Shown here: piece after piece, positions 23,190-35,555 of the stretch
Layout: each line of letters begins with the position of its first letter
Numbering within the stretch: position 1 is the first letter of the stretch
The notes under the pieces: model-generated
The model's database searches: none
The model's input: only the letters and a program-made list of their open reading frames with translations
Told to the model about the DNA's origin: nothing
Assembly (NCBI GenBank): GCA_028023455.1
Contig: JAQFVV010012508.1
Span: 801,877 to 865,876, forward strand
DNA: 64,000 nt
Direction: 5' to 3'
DNA from: Epiperipatus broadwayi
Lineage: Eukaryota; Onychophora; Udeonychophora; Euonychophora; Peripatidae
Translations under genes and position numbers: made by a program

Positions 23190-23680
23190 GGAAAGAGAAT
23201 TAAGGAAGAGATTAATTAAATGTTTATGTGTGGAGTGTATTAATGTATGGTTGTAAGACATGGACATTGAGTAATAGAATTAAGACCCGATTGGAAGCTT
23301 TTGAGATGTGGATATGGAGAAAAATGGAAAAAATCAGTTGGATGAGTAAAATAACAAATGAAGAAGTTTTGAAAAGAGTAAATGAGAAAAGAAGATTGAT
23401 TGAGATTATCAGAGAGAGAAACTGGATTGGACATATATTGAGAAGAGATTATAGTTTAATGAAAGATCTTTTGGAGGGAATGATTAGTGGAAATAAAAAG
23501 AAAGGATGGAAGAGATTGACATTATTGGATGATATAAGAGATGTGAAAACTTATGTGGAATTGAAGAAATGAGTAAAGAAGAAAATGGAATGGAAGAATG
23601 GATGAATTAATGTTGTGACTACTCTCTGGACCTGTCTATTAGACAGAATACTATTAATTGATTGACCAGAATATGAAATA
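23190..23680 (+). pseudogene. 3' fragment of a second LINE lineage (RTE-like)
   Basis: A 114-codon frame (23228-23572) reads MYGCKTWTLSNRIKTRLEAF, ISWMSKITNEEVLKRVNEKR, RNWIGHILRRDYSLMKDLLE and LLDDIR. This is the characteristic C-terminal block of a widespread LINE group and is different from the RERCMLG/WAGHIARR type of copies A-C. The 3' end runs through CTGTCTATTAGACAGAATAC to a TTGA-type repeat near 23665. The RT catalytic part is absent, so it is 5'-truncated and dead. Confidence 0.8.
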
Positions 23681-25259
23681 AGTATTATTACTATTATTGG
23701 TTTTATTCATGAAATATTTGCTTTTCATTGAATGGCCATACATGTTCCTGCTAGCATTTCTTAAATATTTTGTTTACTTTTAGTGTGTGAAGTTCTCTTT
23801 GTGCAATTCAATTACACTCTGTTATTGTAAGCTGGATATCTTCAATGTCCTCAGAACTTTATTTACCTTATTGGCTGTATTATGCTAAATGATTGAAAGC
23901 AAGATGGGCTTTTATTTTTATAATTGGTTAAAGAGTTTAGTTTTAAGTTTTAACACCCACGTTTCTTGCTTAAAATGCTGTTATTTTATATGCAATTTTA
24001 TTGGTATAAGTTTATATGGTATTGATAAAGTATAATGTCAAATTTCTCAGAATATTATTGTTTGATAATACTATATATATATTAAAAATATTATATGTGC
24101 CATTCTTATGAAGTTATTTATTTTTGAATGTATATGCTTATGCTTTTAAAGTAGAAACTGATATATATTTTTATTGCTTATTTTATGCCTAATTTTATTA
24201 AGCTATATTTAACATTAATTATATGTTTATCATTTTTACACATCCATTAGTTGTTATATTTATTTAGAGAATAGTAGCATTGGTCTGTCTCATTTTAATA
24301 TTCTTATCTTGCCAGTGAATTTTAATAGAGATTGGAGTATTTGTCTCTCTTATTATCTTGCTAGCATATTTTTAGTGGAGGTTGTAGCTTAGACTTTCTT
24401 ATATTTTCCAATGACTTTTTATAGTTGTTTATCTTTTATATAAATATATAATGCTTTATTTAAGGCAAATCCTGTTTATCATTTTTATTCTTTGATGTTT
24501 CATTCTTATTGCTTGTATAAGTCCTAGTTCATTTATTGCCCTCAGATGCAGGTGCATTTCCTTTTGAGTTCATGCCATCAATTTTCCTTTGCCTTATCAT
24601 CCTAAATATGGATTTTGTTTATAGTGTATTTTGTATAAAGCCATATGTTGTATATAACCATGACTTTATCCTGGCAATTGTTATATTTTTCATAGGTAAT
24701 GAAGAATGCTACTCTTACCTGTTGTTGCACTCTTAGTATGTCTAAGTACAAGTTATATTGTTTGATGTGCAGGCACTGTATCTGTGCTTTGCCAGCACCT
24801 CAAGACATAAATTTGATAAATATTTAAAATTGTATATGGTATTAATAAATCATATACATCCTCTTCAGCATCTTTCTCACCACTGGATTGATAAAACATT
24901 CATAAGGGACATTATAATAGTGAGACTGTTATATATAAGTGTGACATTTATTTATTTTTCTTTGTATACTAAGATTGTAAAGTACAATTTTTTGACATTT
25001 CCAGTTTTGTTTAAAGTGTCTGGAAAATTTTTTGTTTGATGACAGTGTAAGGTAACAAAACTGTTATTTGTCATATTTAATGTTAAAATAAATATTATAT
25101 TATTCATTAAATTTTCTTAGTTTTTTTCATCATCATTCACACACTTTCAGAAATCTGAATATCATAAAGCTTTTTATAAGATTAACATGAGCGACTTTAT
25201 TAAAATTATATTTGAGATGTTAAGAGAACATCTAAGAAAATGATAATTTTATTTAACAG
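23680..25259. other. AT-rich, no gene; faint ~55-bp repeats at 24264-24425
   Basis: Three diverged units around GTCTSTCTTA/TTATCTTGCCAG lie in tandem at about 24264-24425. Frames near 24536 and 24758 look like chance ORFs. Confidence 0.4.
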
Positions 25260-25272
25260 AATAATTATAATT

Positions 25273-25357
25273 AAAGGGGATTTGAACCCAGACTCTCAAG
25301 CTTTCCACATCTTGAGGGTCTGGGATCAAATCGTCTTTAATTACATACCTGTATTTC
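25273..25357. mobile_element. 85-bp hairpin insertion with 13-bp TSD
   Basis: AATAATTATAATT is repeated at 25260-25272 and 25358-25370. The insert folds on itself: AAAGGGGATTTGAACCCAGA and CTCAAG pair with CTTGAGGGTCTGGGATCAAA and TCGTCTTT across a ~10-nt loop. The arm sequence GGGTTCAAATCCCC (minus strand) is a tRNA T-arm/B-box look-alike, so the arm may derive from a tRNA-type SINE end. Confidence 0.75.
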
Positions 25358-25617
25358 AATAATTATAATTGTTTATTTATTATTCAAGATCACGTTAATC
25401 AATTTTGTTTATTTGTGAAAGATCATTGCCCATGTCTTGAGATTACTTTGTTCAAATTCAGAAAATATTATAAGTAGGTTTATTAGTGTGATGTAGGGAA
25501 TGGCCATAAAATCCCTTATCCACTAAATATATCTGAATGCTTTCCTAGTAGAATATTTTATTCTAAATTAAGAGCTGATAATGTTCATTTAAAATTTTAA
25601 TATTATAATTATTATTA

Positions 25618-26123
25618 CAGTCAAATATCAGCCTTTCACGCTAATTGTGCATACGCTTTGCGAGTGTTAATAATAAATGAATACCTTCTCACCAATACAC
25701 GATATAGTATTTATGCAGGAATAAAAGGAATCCTCTTATTCCTACGACTCAAACGCTTATACATGAGCAAATCTGAAGTACTGGCAAGTAAAGCGTGAGG
25801 ATGGAACCGTCACTTTAAATTACTATATACAATGTCTGAATGATGTGGGTGAAATTGTCTAGAATTTACTAAACGTCATTCCAACTGAAACTTAATCATA
25901 TATAAATAAGCATTTATTTTATATAGCGTATGTTTACAATTGTATACATTCAAATATCAGCCTATTAAGCTAATTGTGCATACGCTTTGCGATTGTTAAT
26001 AATAAATGAATACTTTCTCACCAATACAAGATATAGTATTTATGCAGGAATCCTCTTATTCCTACGACTCAAATGCTTATATATGAGCAGAATCAATTAG
26101 CGTGAAAGGCGGATATTTGACTG
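25618..26123. mobile_element. TA-flanked MITE cluster (Tc1/mariner-like termini)
   Basis: The left end CAGTCAAATATCAGCCTTTC (25618 on) and its inverted counterpart (about 26093-26123) are each bordered by TA. An inner left end CATTCAAATATCAGCC at 25947, also after TA, repeats about 140 bp of the outer left part and shares the right end, so one copy lies within or beside another. The inner copy is bordered by inverted flanks GCGTATGTTTACAATTG (25926-25942) and CAATTGTTTACATACGC (26130-26146). No transposase. Tc1/mariner is inferred from the TA and CAGT ends. Confidence 0.65.
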
Positions 26124-26125
26124 TA

Positions 26126-26860
26126 ATGCAATTGTTTACATACGCTATATAAAATAAATGCTTATTTATAATTATTATTGTAATTTTGGGAGACATTATC
26201 TTAGGAGTAAGTAGTGTATATCTCCCTGTTTTGTTACAAGGATCTGATTCTTTGCTTAATAATCCTCAATAATTAGAAGAATAAATTTTGTTACCAAATT
26301 TTAGCCATATTCACCCTGAGATACCCATTTTATTTTACATACAATCTTATTAAAGATATTATTTTAAGAAGAAATTATTTTTTAAAAAAGAAATTGATGT
26401 GGCAATGACATAAGAAAACATGTTCCTATTTTACAAAACTTAATATTAAATATGATCATGACAGTAAGATGCTTATTACAGTTGTAAAAGGTTGTGTAGA
26501 AGATATGCTGTAAATGGAGAATTTTAAAGTAACCTAACTCTTTAATGACATATGTTTCAATATTAAAAGCCATTATATTTTAAAGAATATGAGAAGACCC
26601 CTCCTCTTATTAGTATTATATTTGTTTTAATAATGATTATTATAATTATTTATCCCTTTGCTCTTGGTATTGTGGCATATGGCATTATTTGGAATCCTCT
26701 GAGCTTAGCCAATTTTATCATTTAACTCATATTATTAACCGTTTAGTCTATAGTATTATTTTGGCTTTTCGTGAGAGATTGTTTACCTCATTTATCATTT
26801 CATCTAAATTTTACAAAAACATTATTTATATAAATCAATAAAATGTTTAATGTTTATAAT
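26126..26860. other. AT-rich, no gene seen
   Basis: Nothing recognised apart from the inverted flank of the MITE cluster at 26128-26172. Confidence 0.5.
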
Positions 26861-27750
26861 GACGACTCGATCAGAACTTTGTATCTCCCTCTTACACAAA
26901 ATCCTATCACGGGGCTGTCGGTACCTCGGGTAGAGTAATCAATATCATTTGCAAACATTTGCCAATAACATTAACACTCGTTTACTAGATTACATATTAG
27001 CCAATCAAACCTTTTATTTATTTAAAGGAAAAAATCCAATGGGCGCCAGCCGACCTTTGTCGACAAGTCTGCTTGACCAATATGATCTAGTACCCGCTCC
27101 CGCTAGCTCAGCTACAACAATCAATTAAATATAATCCGCCTACCTAAAAAAAATCAATTTATGAATCTTTCTCTGCACTAAATTTCTCGCTTTCTCTTTT
27201 TCTTTTATTTAATTATTTAATTTAAATCTAATTTAAGTAATCACTAACCCATGAAGTCTCCATTTACGCTATTACACTTCGTTTGGTCTTATAATATAAT
27301 TAATTACACTTTCATTCAAGTTCAAATAATATTTAATACAATCAAAATTTCATATTATAAATACATAAAAAAAATACTTATATACACAGTCACAATAAAA
27401 TCTCTGGGTAATGGAGCTAAAGACAACTAATAATTATTGTTCGTACCATAAAGTTCAGAGTTTATTATTCCATTTATTATTACGGCTTTTAATTAGTGAA
27501 TTAGAAATTGAAATAAACATTACCTAGCTTTCTCCCTTATGCACGGTTCCGAGCGTTGCTTCTGATAGTATTTCATTCGGTCAGTTAGCGCTAACTCTTT
27601 GCAATCCTTTTCCCGATGTCGTTGGGATCCTGTGGGCTCCACGTGGACACTCCGTCTCCTTCTTGTTTTACGCGACCATGATCGACATTTGAACTGTTTG
27701 CTGTTGGTATTGCGGGAAGGATTCGGCCAGCTGTTCACACGATGGGTTTA
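26860..27750 (-). promoter_or_regulatory. CpG-rich island, candidate promoter region
   Basis: CpG is sparse in most of the window but frequent here, in two patches (about 26860-27110 and 27540-27735). Examples are GTCGGTACCTCGGG, GGGCGCCAGCCGAC, CCGATGTCG, TACGCGACC and TTGCGGGAAGGATTCGG. The second patch ends at a good minus-strand donor (27523). No TATA box is placed convincingly. It could be the TATA-less promoter of the minus-strand gene, or the remnant of a young element; I favour the first weakly. Confidence 0.35.
27524..27740 (-). other. Candidate 5' exon with donor AG|GTAATG
   Basis: The minus strand ends GAGAAAGCTAG at 27524 before GTAATG. The frame through it is open for about 70 codons and arginine-rich (SRKTRRRRSVHVEPTG), with an ATG near its end giving MKYYQKQRSEPCIREKA. 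If spliced to the acceptor at 17219 its frame would not match the signal-peptide ATG, so it would act as 5'UTR. The upstream border is unknown. CpG richness and the donor are the only support. Confidence 0.3.
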
Positions 27751-28610
27751 ACAGTGCAGCATTATGTTTAACTTGAGACGTATATTAATATTCAATGCTC
27801 TCGATCTATAAAAATAATTTTAATAATAATACAATAGAAAATTCGCCCTTTTATATTTTACGGTCCTTATCTTGTGGATTCAATCTACAATACGTAACTA
27901 ATCCTCTGGTGTTTCAGTTACGGTCCGTGCTGACTTTCTGGTGTTTGCATTGGTCATTTAATTTCTTTGTACTCTCTGCTAGAGTTATTTCAATTTCTTT
28001 ATTTCAATTTCTTTGTTAGAGTTATTTCAATTCCTTTGTTAAAGTTATTTTCAATTTCTTTGTTAGAGTTATTTCAATTTCTTTGTTAAAGTTATTTTCA
28101 CTTTCTTTGTTAGAATTATTTTCACTAACTAGCCGTTTAATGGAAATTTCTTATGTTCGTCATTAGCTCCCATTGTTCACTACATTCCTTTGATTACATA
28201 TATTTTTCCCCCTTTTTTTTTTTTTATTATAATTATAAGACAAAACGAATTCCACCTTGTTTTTTTTTTTTTCTTAAAGCAATCTTAAATCAAATTTTAG
28301 TTCTTTAGGTTTTATTTAAATACGATTCAAAATTATATTTTATAAAACTGTCTAATTTATGCTTTTAACGATAAACCTGTCTATGAGAAAAAAAAATCTT
28401 TTTATTCTTATTTTACCCTACAAGACCTTTTATTTTTATTAAATATTTACACAAATCGTTTATCAATTTATATTTTTTTTCAAAATTATGTGTAACTCCG
28501 TAGAAAGCACACTCCTTCCTGATGTATCTCGGTACAATACAAATGATTAGCAATAAAAAGAAGCATTACTCTTTTTTTACTGTTGCTAAGCAATAAATCA
28601 CTATGTATAA
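27741..28610. other. AT-rich, holds a minisatellite, no gene seen
   Basis: Apart from the tandem repeat at 27976-28136 this is T-rich sequence with poly(T) tracts near 28211 and 28259. Confidence 0.5.
27976..28136. repeat. ~26-bp minisatellite, about six units
   Basis: Units of the form TTAGAGTTATTTCAATTTC followed by TTTG recur with small changes (GAG/AAG, TTTC/TTTTC). Confidence 0.8.
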
Positions 28611-28617
28611 AGGTTAT

Positions 28618-28846
28618 GAATTAGATAGATAGACATACAGACAGACAGATAGATAGATAGATAAATAGATAGATAGATAGGTGGGTGGGTGAGTAGGAAG
28701 GTGGGTAGGCAGGTAGGTGAGCAGGGGGTATGTGGATCGATAGGTAGGTAGATAGATAGAAATAGGGCTATGACAGATAGATAGCTGGGTAGGTAGACAT
28801 ACAGACAGATAGATAGATAGACAGAGACAGACAGATACAAAGTTAG
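28618..28846. repeat. Long compound tetranucleotide repeat (GATA/GACA/GTAG)
   Basis: About 230 bp of ATAG, ACAG, GTGG and GTAG units, interrupted mid-way by GGGGGTATGTGGATCG. The minus-strand open frames across it (YLSIYLSV-type) are repeat artefacts. Confidence 0.9.
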
Positions 28847-29247
28847 ATATGCGAATCTGTGAATTACTTTCCACATTAATCATTTTAGCAATGTACTTAT
28901 ATGGTTAGAATTAACAATGAGTACACTATACATATAGTAAGCATATACAATATTTTGTCACAACAAAAGCATATAGATAAATACTTGTTATACTTTATTA
29001 AATAATAAAATAATTTTCTATTAAACTGGACATCATGTGATATTCTTTGGCATCATATATAACTATATAACTATATCTCTTTATTAATTATTCCCCCAAA
29101 GTATAAGTCCATTCCCCCCCTCCCCCAAACAAAAATAACAACATTAAGCCTGCATATTTATTTGAAACATTATATAATTAAGATTCATATCAAAATAACT
29201 CTGTTGTGTCCAGCTTAATTTTTCATTTAACTGAAATAATTATGGAA

Positions 29248-29480
29248 AATAAATTAGAAGTATATACAACTGTCATTTTATCTTATTTATTGTATGGAAG
29301 TAAGATTCAGACATCCTACTGATGCAATGCAAAGATATTAAAAAAGTTTTACTTAAGGGTGCACTGTAAAATTTTTAAAATACAATGGTAAGATTATAAA
29401 ACCAATCAATGTTTTCTTCAACTTACTGGATGTGACATTATAGTTTTGTATTTGTAAAATCATGCCTTCACCAGATTAGA
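29248..29480 (+). pseudogene. Fragment of a third LINE lineage (C-terminal RT region)
   Basis: Translation gives KLEVYTTVILSYLLYGSK, then a degraded region (AKILKKFYLRVHCKIFKIQW) and LTGCD. This order matches the widespread LINE block with the consensus form LYGSETWTLYKRH..RRILGIKWQD. Stops are present and only ~230 bp remain. The family level is uncertain. Confidence 0.6.
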
Positions 29481-29621
29481 CATGTAAATAATGTGATGTT
29501 GAGTTTAGTTTCCATGATAGAAATAGACCCATATATCAAAAAATATTCTAAACAAAAGAATGTTAATTGTTTCCAATAGGAAGTATGGTAAAGAATAGAA
29601 ATCATTGGAGAGCAACAAGAT

Positions 29622-30150
29622 CACACAATCACCATTTCTTATGCTTGCTTATAACTGTTATTAAAATGGGCAAAACTCTCCATACAGTATTGCCATTCAG
29701 TGCAAGCCATAGTAATCAATGGATACCAGAAGGCTTGTGCATAAAATCCCTATCTAATGCCTACTCATCCAATATCCCCAGACTAGTTTCTAGCTTGTGG
29801 CTTTCGTCATGTGAGGAGCCTTGGATGAGTTCAGACCTATATGACTATATAAGCTAATGAGCTTGGATTGAAAATATTGTGTTTTCAATTTAAGACTCAT
29901 AGTTTTGTAGTTAAGTAGAGATAAAAGGTGGCTACTGGAAGATTGCATTAGATTCTAAGATCTAGGTGCAGGGCTCTCAGATCCAAGGCTCCTCACTGAT
30001 GAATGCCACAAGTTAGAAACTAGTCTGGGGATATTGGATGAGTAGGCACTAGATGAGAATTTTATGCACAAACTGTCTGGCATCCATTGATTACTCTGGC
30101 TTGCACTGCGTGGCAATACTGTATGGAGAGTTTTGCCTGTTTTAATAAAA
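29622..30150 (-). mobile_element. Foldback SINE-like element (family II), 529 bp
   Basis: GCAACAAGAT (29612-29621) and GCTACAAGAT (30151-30160) form a near-exact TSD. Inverted ends GGCAAAACTCTCCATACAGT and the complement bound arms that each hold the TGGATGCCAGAAGG, TGCCTACTCATCCAATATC and ACTAGTCTGG blocks. The core CTGATGA..GAAAC lies at about 29997-30020. The tail (minus strand) ends ATGGTGATTGTGTG. A further inverted repeat, AGCTACAAGATATGGTGTTA with its complement near 30275, follows the element. Confidence 0.75.
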
Positions 30151-30160
30151 GCTACAAGAT

Positions 30161-31767
30161 ATGGTGTTAAAAGTATTTCTTACACAGAAATGTTTTCTGA
30201 TGAAGACATTACATGTGATACTGCTACATAATTTCTTAAGCAGTAAAATTTTCTACCTGAAATACTTTAACACCATATCTAATTGTAGCTTTCCAATGAT
30301 TTCTATGCACCATATGTCAAATAAACAGAAAAATAAATCAGCATGTTCTATATAGGTATATATTTATGGTTCATAGATTGGTTTGTATACTTATTGCAAA
30401 ACCAATATCTAGAGCAATTTTTTTTTCCTTTTATTTCTCTTTGGTGTTGGAATATCCATATTTGTGAGTGACTGCTGAATGTATATGTATGTTTGCTTTT
30501 TATATGAGTCTAAGAATTACGCTGAATAGCAATATTCATACGTATATTTGGCAAATTTCTCAAACTTTATTACGTATTGTATATTATATACATAATAATT
30601 TTATATTAACTATTGTATATTATATACATAATAGTTTTATATTAACTATTATTTGACACCCACACATATATATAATTAAAATAAACTATGTAAGACCAGA
30701 TAATAAGTTGATAACATCCATATAAAACATTATTCTTATATACCTATATAGCATATAATGATTACATAAATCATAATTTGTTTTGGGTTTCCAGTTCCCT
30801 ATAAAATATTATACAATGCGGAAATTTTTTGCAAATATACAAATCATCTAATCATTAACATTCTTGGGTGTCAGCAAGTCCTTAATGAACTTGGTTTCAT
30901 TTAGATGAATAATTCGGGTATAAATAGTTTCTCCCTTTTCAAGAAAAAAATGTTTTAATGATATGTACCTATATACTAAAAACATCTTTTATCATTATTC
31001 ATCATTATTTGTGATCTTACTCTTCTTCCTTTCCGACTATGGCATGGATTACCATCACTGAGTTCATTTAATACTATTGACTCAATCATCCTGCGCTTAT
31101 CTTGAAATATAACACAAAGGAAAACAAAAAAAAAAAGTTTAAAATATGAACATGATCATTAAATATTCAATTCACATATTTATTAATGGATGGCTATTAA
31201 AATACAATTTGAGGGCAATACAAATGTGGAAGCATTGATGATTAGTGGTGCATATAAATTTGATAATAAAAGTATTTAATACAAAAATGATTACTGAAGA
31301 TACCCAACACTGTAGAAGAAAATTACTGGTAATTATTAAAATGTAAAATAAACAATTTACTGACAAACAAGAACCGATTAACCATTAGAGATCTAACAGT
31401 GACGATGATTTGAATTTATTGTGAGCTCCACCACCACCAACACAAGCAATTCATCTGCCCCAACTATGTATTTGTAGGTTTCATGGTACTAGATGCTTCT
31501 CAAATAATAGATAGCCATAACATGTATACTCAATGATATCCACTTATCATACCAAATATCAAAGTTTAATATGGTATTCCAATATTATTGTTGTGGAGAA
31601 GAGAAGAAAAACGGTAAACACCTTTTGATTTTAACAAAACAAAATTATTTTAATAAATAAAAATAATAGCGAATATTAACAGAGATTTGAATATGTCGTA
31701 AATGAGCATTTTGCTACAAAAAAAGAGAAAAAAACATGTTCAAATGTAAAATATCTAATAAGAAAAT
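30161..31767. other. AT-rich, no gene seen
   Basis: Includes a two-unit 36-bp repeat at about 30575-30650 (TATTGTATATTATATACATA each) and no recognisable coding sequence. Confidence 0.5.
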
Positions 31768-31873
31768 GTCAAGCATTGGTGGTCGAGAGGTTAGCACAGC
31801 GGCCTTATAAGCAATTGTCCCGGGTTAGCGGGTTCGCTTCCCGGCCGATGCTATGACACATGAAAAATATATA
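31768..31873 (+). mobile_element. Short tRNA-derived SINE (copy 1)
   Basis: Starts GTCAAGCATTGGTGG. GCATTGG and CCGATGC can pair as a 7-bp acceptor stem. GGTCGAGAGGTTAGCAC resembles a Leu/Ser-type D arm (A box) and GGGTTCGCTTCCC is a B box. It ends GATGCTATGACACATGAAAAA before AT-rich DNA. Related copies lie at 45305 and 60365, the last with a TSD, so this is a SINE rather than a lone tRNA gene. Confidence 0.8.
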
Positions 31874-31874
31874 T

Positions 31875-33560
31875 ACACATGCAAAAAAATAATAAATAAT
31901 AATTTTTAAAATGCTTTATAAAACAAATATATATATATATAAAATTGATTACCCAAATATAAATCTCATTTAGGTACCTTTAATTACCAATTTTTTTCTG
32001 AATTCCAAAAAAAAGGTAATGATCACATCCTCTTAAAGATTTAAAATGAAAAAAAAAAAGAGACAATTTTCTTCTCTGCACACACACACAAACCAAGATT
32101 GCTTTTGGTTTATTTTGGAATATTCAATTCAGTATTCACAATTACAGCAGTTTTTTTTCTTTTTCTTTGAACATTTGTCTCCCCTTCTTTCAGGGTACTT
32201 TTCTTTTAGGAATGCAATCCATAGCCACAACTGTTGTAGGTGAGCAAATATGGCTGACTTAAATTGTTTCGCAAAAAAACAAAACAAAAACTAGTCCTGA
32301 TGTTTTGGATCTTTAGATATTTTGTTCATTTTTACTTCTGGACCTCCCTGAGAAATTGTGGCAAGTGAAGGATAAAAATGGTGGTAAAACTTATATATCG
32401 TAAGAAATAATTGGAACTATTTCTTATTTTCTAAACTCTTGAATGGCTTTAAAATTTATCATAATGAAGCTAAATCCTGCAATTCTTATTAGATGTACCA
32501 AAAAGGTAATGATTTTAGTGGCTAAGGGTTTTTTTTTTTGGGGGGGGGGGTAATTTTAATGTTCTTACTATAGCATTGTGGTAAAAAAAATGTAAATACT
32601 GTAAGCACTCCATGGGGTCATATGAGACTATTACAACATCATTTTCATATATGACAATGATATTCTTGACCTAATTTGACAACAGGCAATGCAGATATCA
32701 AAGTTGGCTTGTAGTATTGGGTAGTAAAAAGCTGTGTATTTCTGATTTAGTGATTAGAAAAAAGGTTTATCATAAACTGTTTGTCAAGCTCATTGTAGTG
32801 AAAATCTTTTCCCTTTTGAATAAGGTGAGAAGTTTCTATATGCTAAGTAGTACATCACATTTAGATGTAATTATTTGTTTTAAAAATATGGCTTGAGATA
32901 GTCTAACATATCCATCCTTTTCATATACTATGAGTTGTATCAGATGTATTTTTTCTACAATCCCTAATTCAATCAATTGATTACGCTCTCTCTCAGTTTA
33001 TATTAAAAAGATATGAATATGACATATATGGGAAAGGATTTGAATATATTAACTGGATGCAATGGATTTAACCTTTGATTTCCTAAGTCATTTTGGAAAC
33101 ACATCTTTGTAAGTGCATAGTAAATGATATAAGTATTTTTTCTGACTGATATAAGAAACTATAGATTCATCTATTTTTGACTTAATATACAGCTATGACA
33201 GACATTTATTCTATGTAATTCATTAATGTTATGGTTTGGTAAGGAATAAAAAAAACTACCTTATAAACAATTTGATGATTTTCAAAACCGCTGTGGTCGT
33301 TAGCAATGCAAGAAATCTGAACCTGAAACTATTTAATGAATAAAGCCAGGCATCAAAAAAAAAAAAAAGAACTTATAATTTTATACTATCTCATATCTGT
33401 TTAGTGATGACTTTGGTCTTCCTTCCATTTGCAAATGTCTCATGGATGTGTTTGGGAGATTGAGTAAAAAATTATTATCCTATTAAACAAGCCATTGGAT
33501 ATAATGGAAACTTGATTGTGAGATCTAATAAAGCTCATTTGAACATTTTTGATTGCAAAC
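31875..33560. other. AT-rich, no gene seen
   Basis: Contains a T10G10 homopolymer junction near 32531-32550, a (CA) run near 32079 and no recognised gene. Confidence 0.5.
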
Positions 33561-33564
33561 TATA

Positions 33565-33605
33565 ATTTCTCTGGCTTACACTGAGTGGCGCTACTGTATG
33601 GAGTG
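33565..33605 (+). mobile_element. Terminal fragment of family II SINE
   Basis: TCTCTGGCTTACACTGAGTG and GCTACTGTATGGAG match the right end of the element at 15944-16219. Confidence 0.55.
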
Positions 33606-35240
33606 GGGAATGTAAAAGAAAGTGGCTAACAGGTTTATCTGGGCTTAATTGCTGAGATATTCTTGACTTCGTTTAAGGAGAAGCCATAATACATCACATC
33701 ACATCACATCTGTATAAAAGATATGTCCTTGGCGTTAGAAAGAAAAGCTGTTGAGATTAGAGTTTCACAAGTGCTTATTGACTGATCTGTTACACATTTT
33801 AAAAAAAACAAGCAGAAACTGCAGATAATACAGAAAAATATGATGAGATATATGTTCATACTAACAATAGCAGTTCAAAAGAACAAACGAATACCACTGA
33901 GATTTTTAAAAGAATTAAGTTTGTTAGAAAGATATAGATAAGAGAAGGTCTGTGTAACACAAACTGTAAAAAATACTCAGGAAACCAATATACTGCAAAT
34001 AAATAAATATTCAAAATTAAAAAAAAAAGCCTTTATGGCTTTATTGCTCGAAGTTCATAAAAAGTTTGAGTGCCAGAATCGATCCTAGGACATTTTGGAT
34101 GGTCCAAAATTGCCCAAGCCTGACAGGGCATATCTGAAATGATATTTCATATGAATATACTACCTTATTTATGCATATTCATATAATGCATGAAAATGCA
34201 TGCCCTTACAGTAATAATGCATTATTATAATTTTATTTGTATTAAAAAATAAACATTTTTTTAAAAAAATGTATTTTACAGCATTTATTTTTATCACAAA
34301 AGTATCTCTCCCTCCATCCCCCACCAGACACTAATATTTACTTCATTTCTAATTATATAGAAATTAGTTTGCTGGCTTCTTTAGAACAAATGTATGTTGA
34401 GAATTTCTGCATATATATCTACTTCCTTTCCTTCTTTATTATTTTACATAAATACTAATTATAACTTGACAAATGATACTAATTATAATATAAAAATTAA
34501 CAATAAATTTGAAACATCAATTTTCATTATTAGTAAATAATAGTTTTAAATCTAATTATCTTTAATAATAGACAATGCTTTTTTTAAAATCAATAATAAT
34601 TATGTCTTTTTTAACTCATTATATTATATAGAATTAATAATTAATGAAGTTTGTAAACTGTATATATAAATATCATAACATGTCTGTTATATGGCACACA
34701 ATAATGCAGAGTATGTGCACAAATATATATAAAGTTGAAATAAAAAGTAGAAATAAAGACAGACATAAATTTTTGTAGATATGTTCTACATTTCCTGGAA
34801 TAAAAATAATAAATAATTGGTTAAATAATTGAATTTAAAATAAAATTCTATTATGAAATAGATTTAAAAAGATCTAAATAAATTATTATTATTATTATTC
34901 TGATTTTGAATTTAAAAAACAAGCATGTTTACTAATAATTGTAAACATATCTATCTTTGAAAACCTTTTAATGCTTGTATACATTATCTATGTAAAAATT
35001 TCTATTGTCTATTTGAAATCTTTTCAATTAGTTAAACTGATAAAATTTCCAAAATGTACCTTTTAATTAAAAGTACTTGGGGGGGGGGATTAAAATTGGT
35101 CTTAATCAAGAAAGACTGAAAACAGTTACTGTGTCTTTATCACCTCAAAAGTAAAAAGGATTAGACAGTTTGAAAACAGCCTGCAATGTGTTTTTATCCT
35201 CCTCTTAATCCAAGACTATGTTGGATAAGAAAATTATTTT
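33606..35240. other. AT-rich, no gene; possible old tRNA-like fragment near 34030-34150
   Basis: The minus strand near 34100 has GGATCGATTCTGGCAC (B-box-like) followed by a poly(T) stretch, too degraded to call. There is an ACATC repeat at 33690-33708. Confidence 0.3.
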
Positions 35241-35555
35241 AGTCTGGTTAATATTTTTTGAGAAGCAGGTGGCCAAATTAGCCATCTACAAGGTCTGGAA
35301 AGTAGATTTTAAAAAGAACAGTTTGGCTTTAATATTTTGAGAGCAGTGGCCAAACTGATCAACTGCAATAAATTGTCTAGCAGTTTTTGTAAGCTGGCCA
35401 GAGAGTCTGGCATTAATATTTCAAGAAGCAGTGGTCAAATAGGCTAGCTGCAATCTCTGGATAGTAGTTTTTTGAAAAGAACAGTTGGATAGTAATTTTT
35501 TGAAAAGCAGTAGCCAAATTGTCCAGCTGCAAAAGTTGGTTAAAATATTTTGTTG
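35240..35555. repeat. Diverged minisatellite, four to five ~60-110-bp units
   Basis: Each unit has the order TTAATATTT, GAAGCAGTGGCCAAA, YTAGCTGCAA and a GTCTGG..AGTAG end. Starts are near 35245, 35325, 35410 and 35490. The open frame on the minus strand through it is a repeat artefact. Confidence 0.65.

Noticed and set aside
28601-28883. Two overlapping minus-strand ORFs rich in Tyr-Leu-Ser-Ile
   Set aside because: They are translations of the GATA-type tetranucleotide repeat.
31768-31850. Functional tRNA gene
   Set aside because: The acceptor stem and B box look good, but the anticodon arm is weak and two dispersed relatives (one with a TSD) show it is a SINE.
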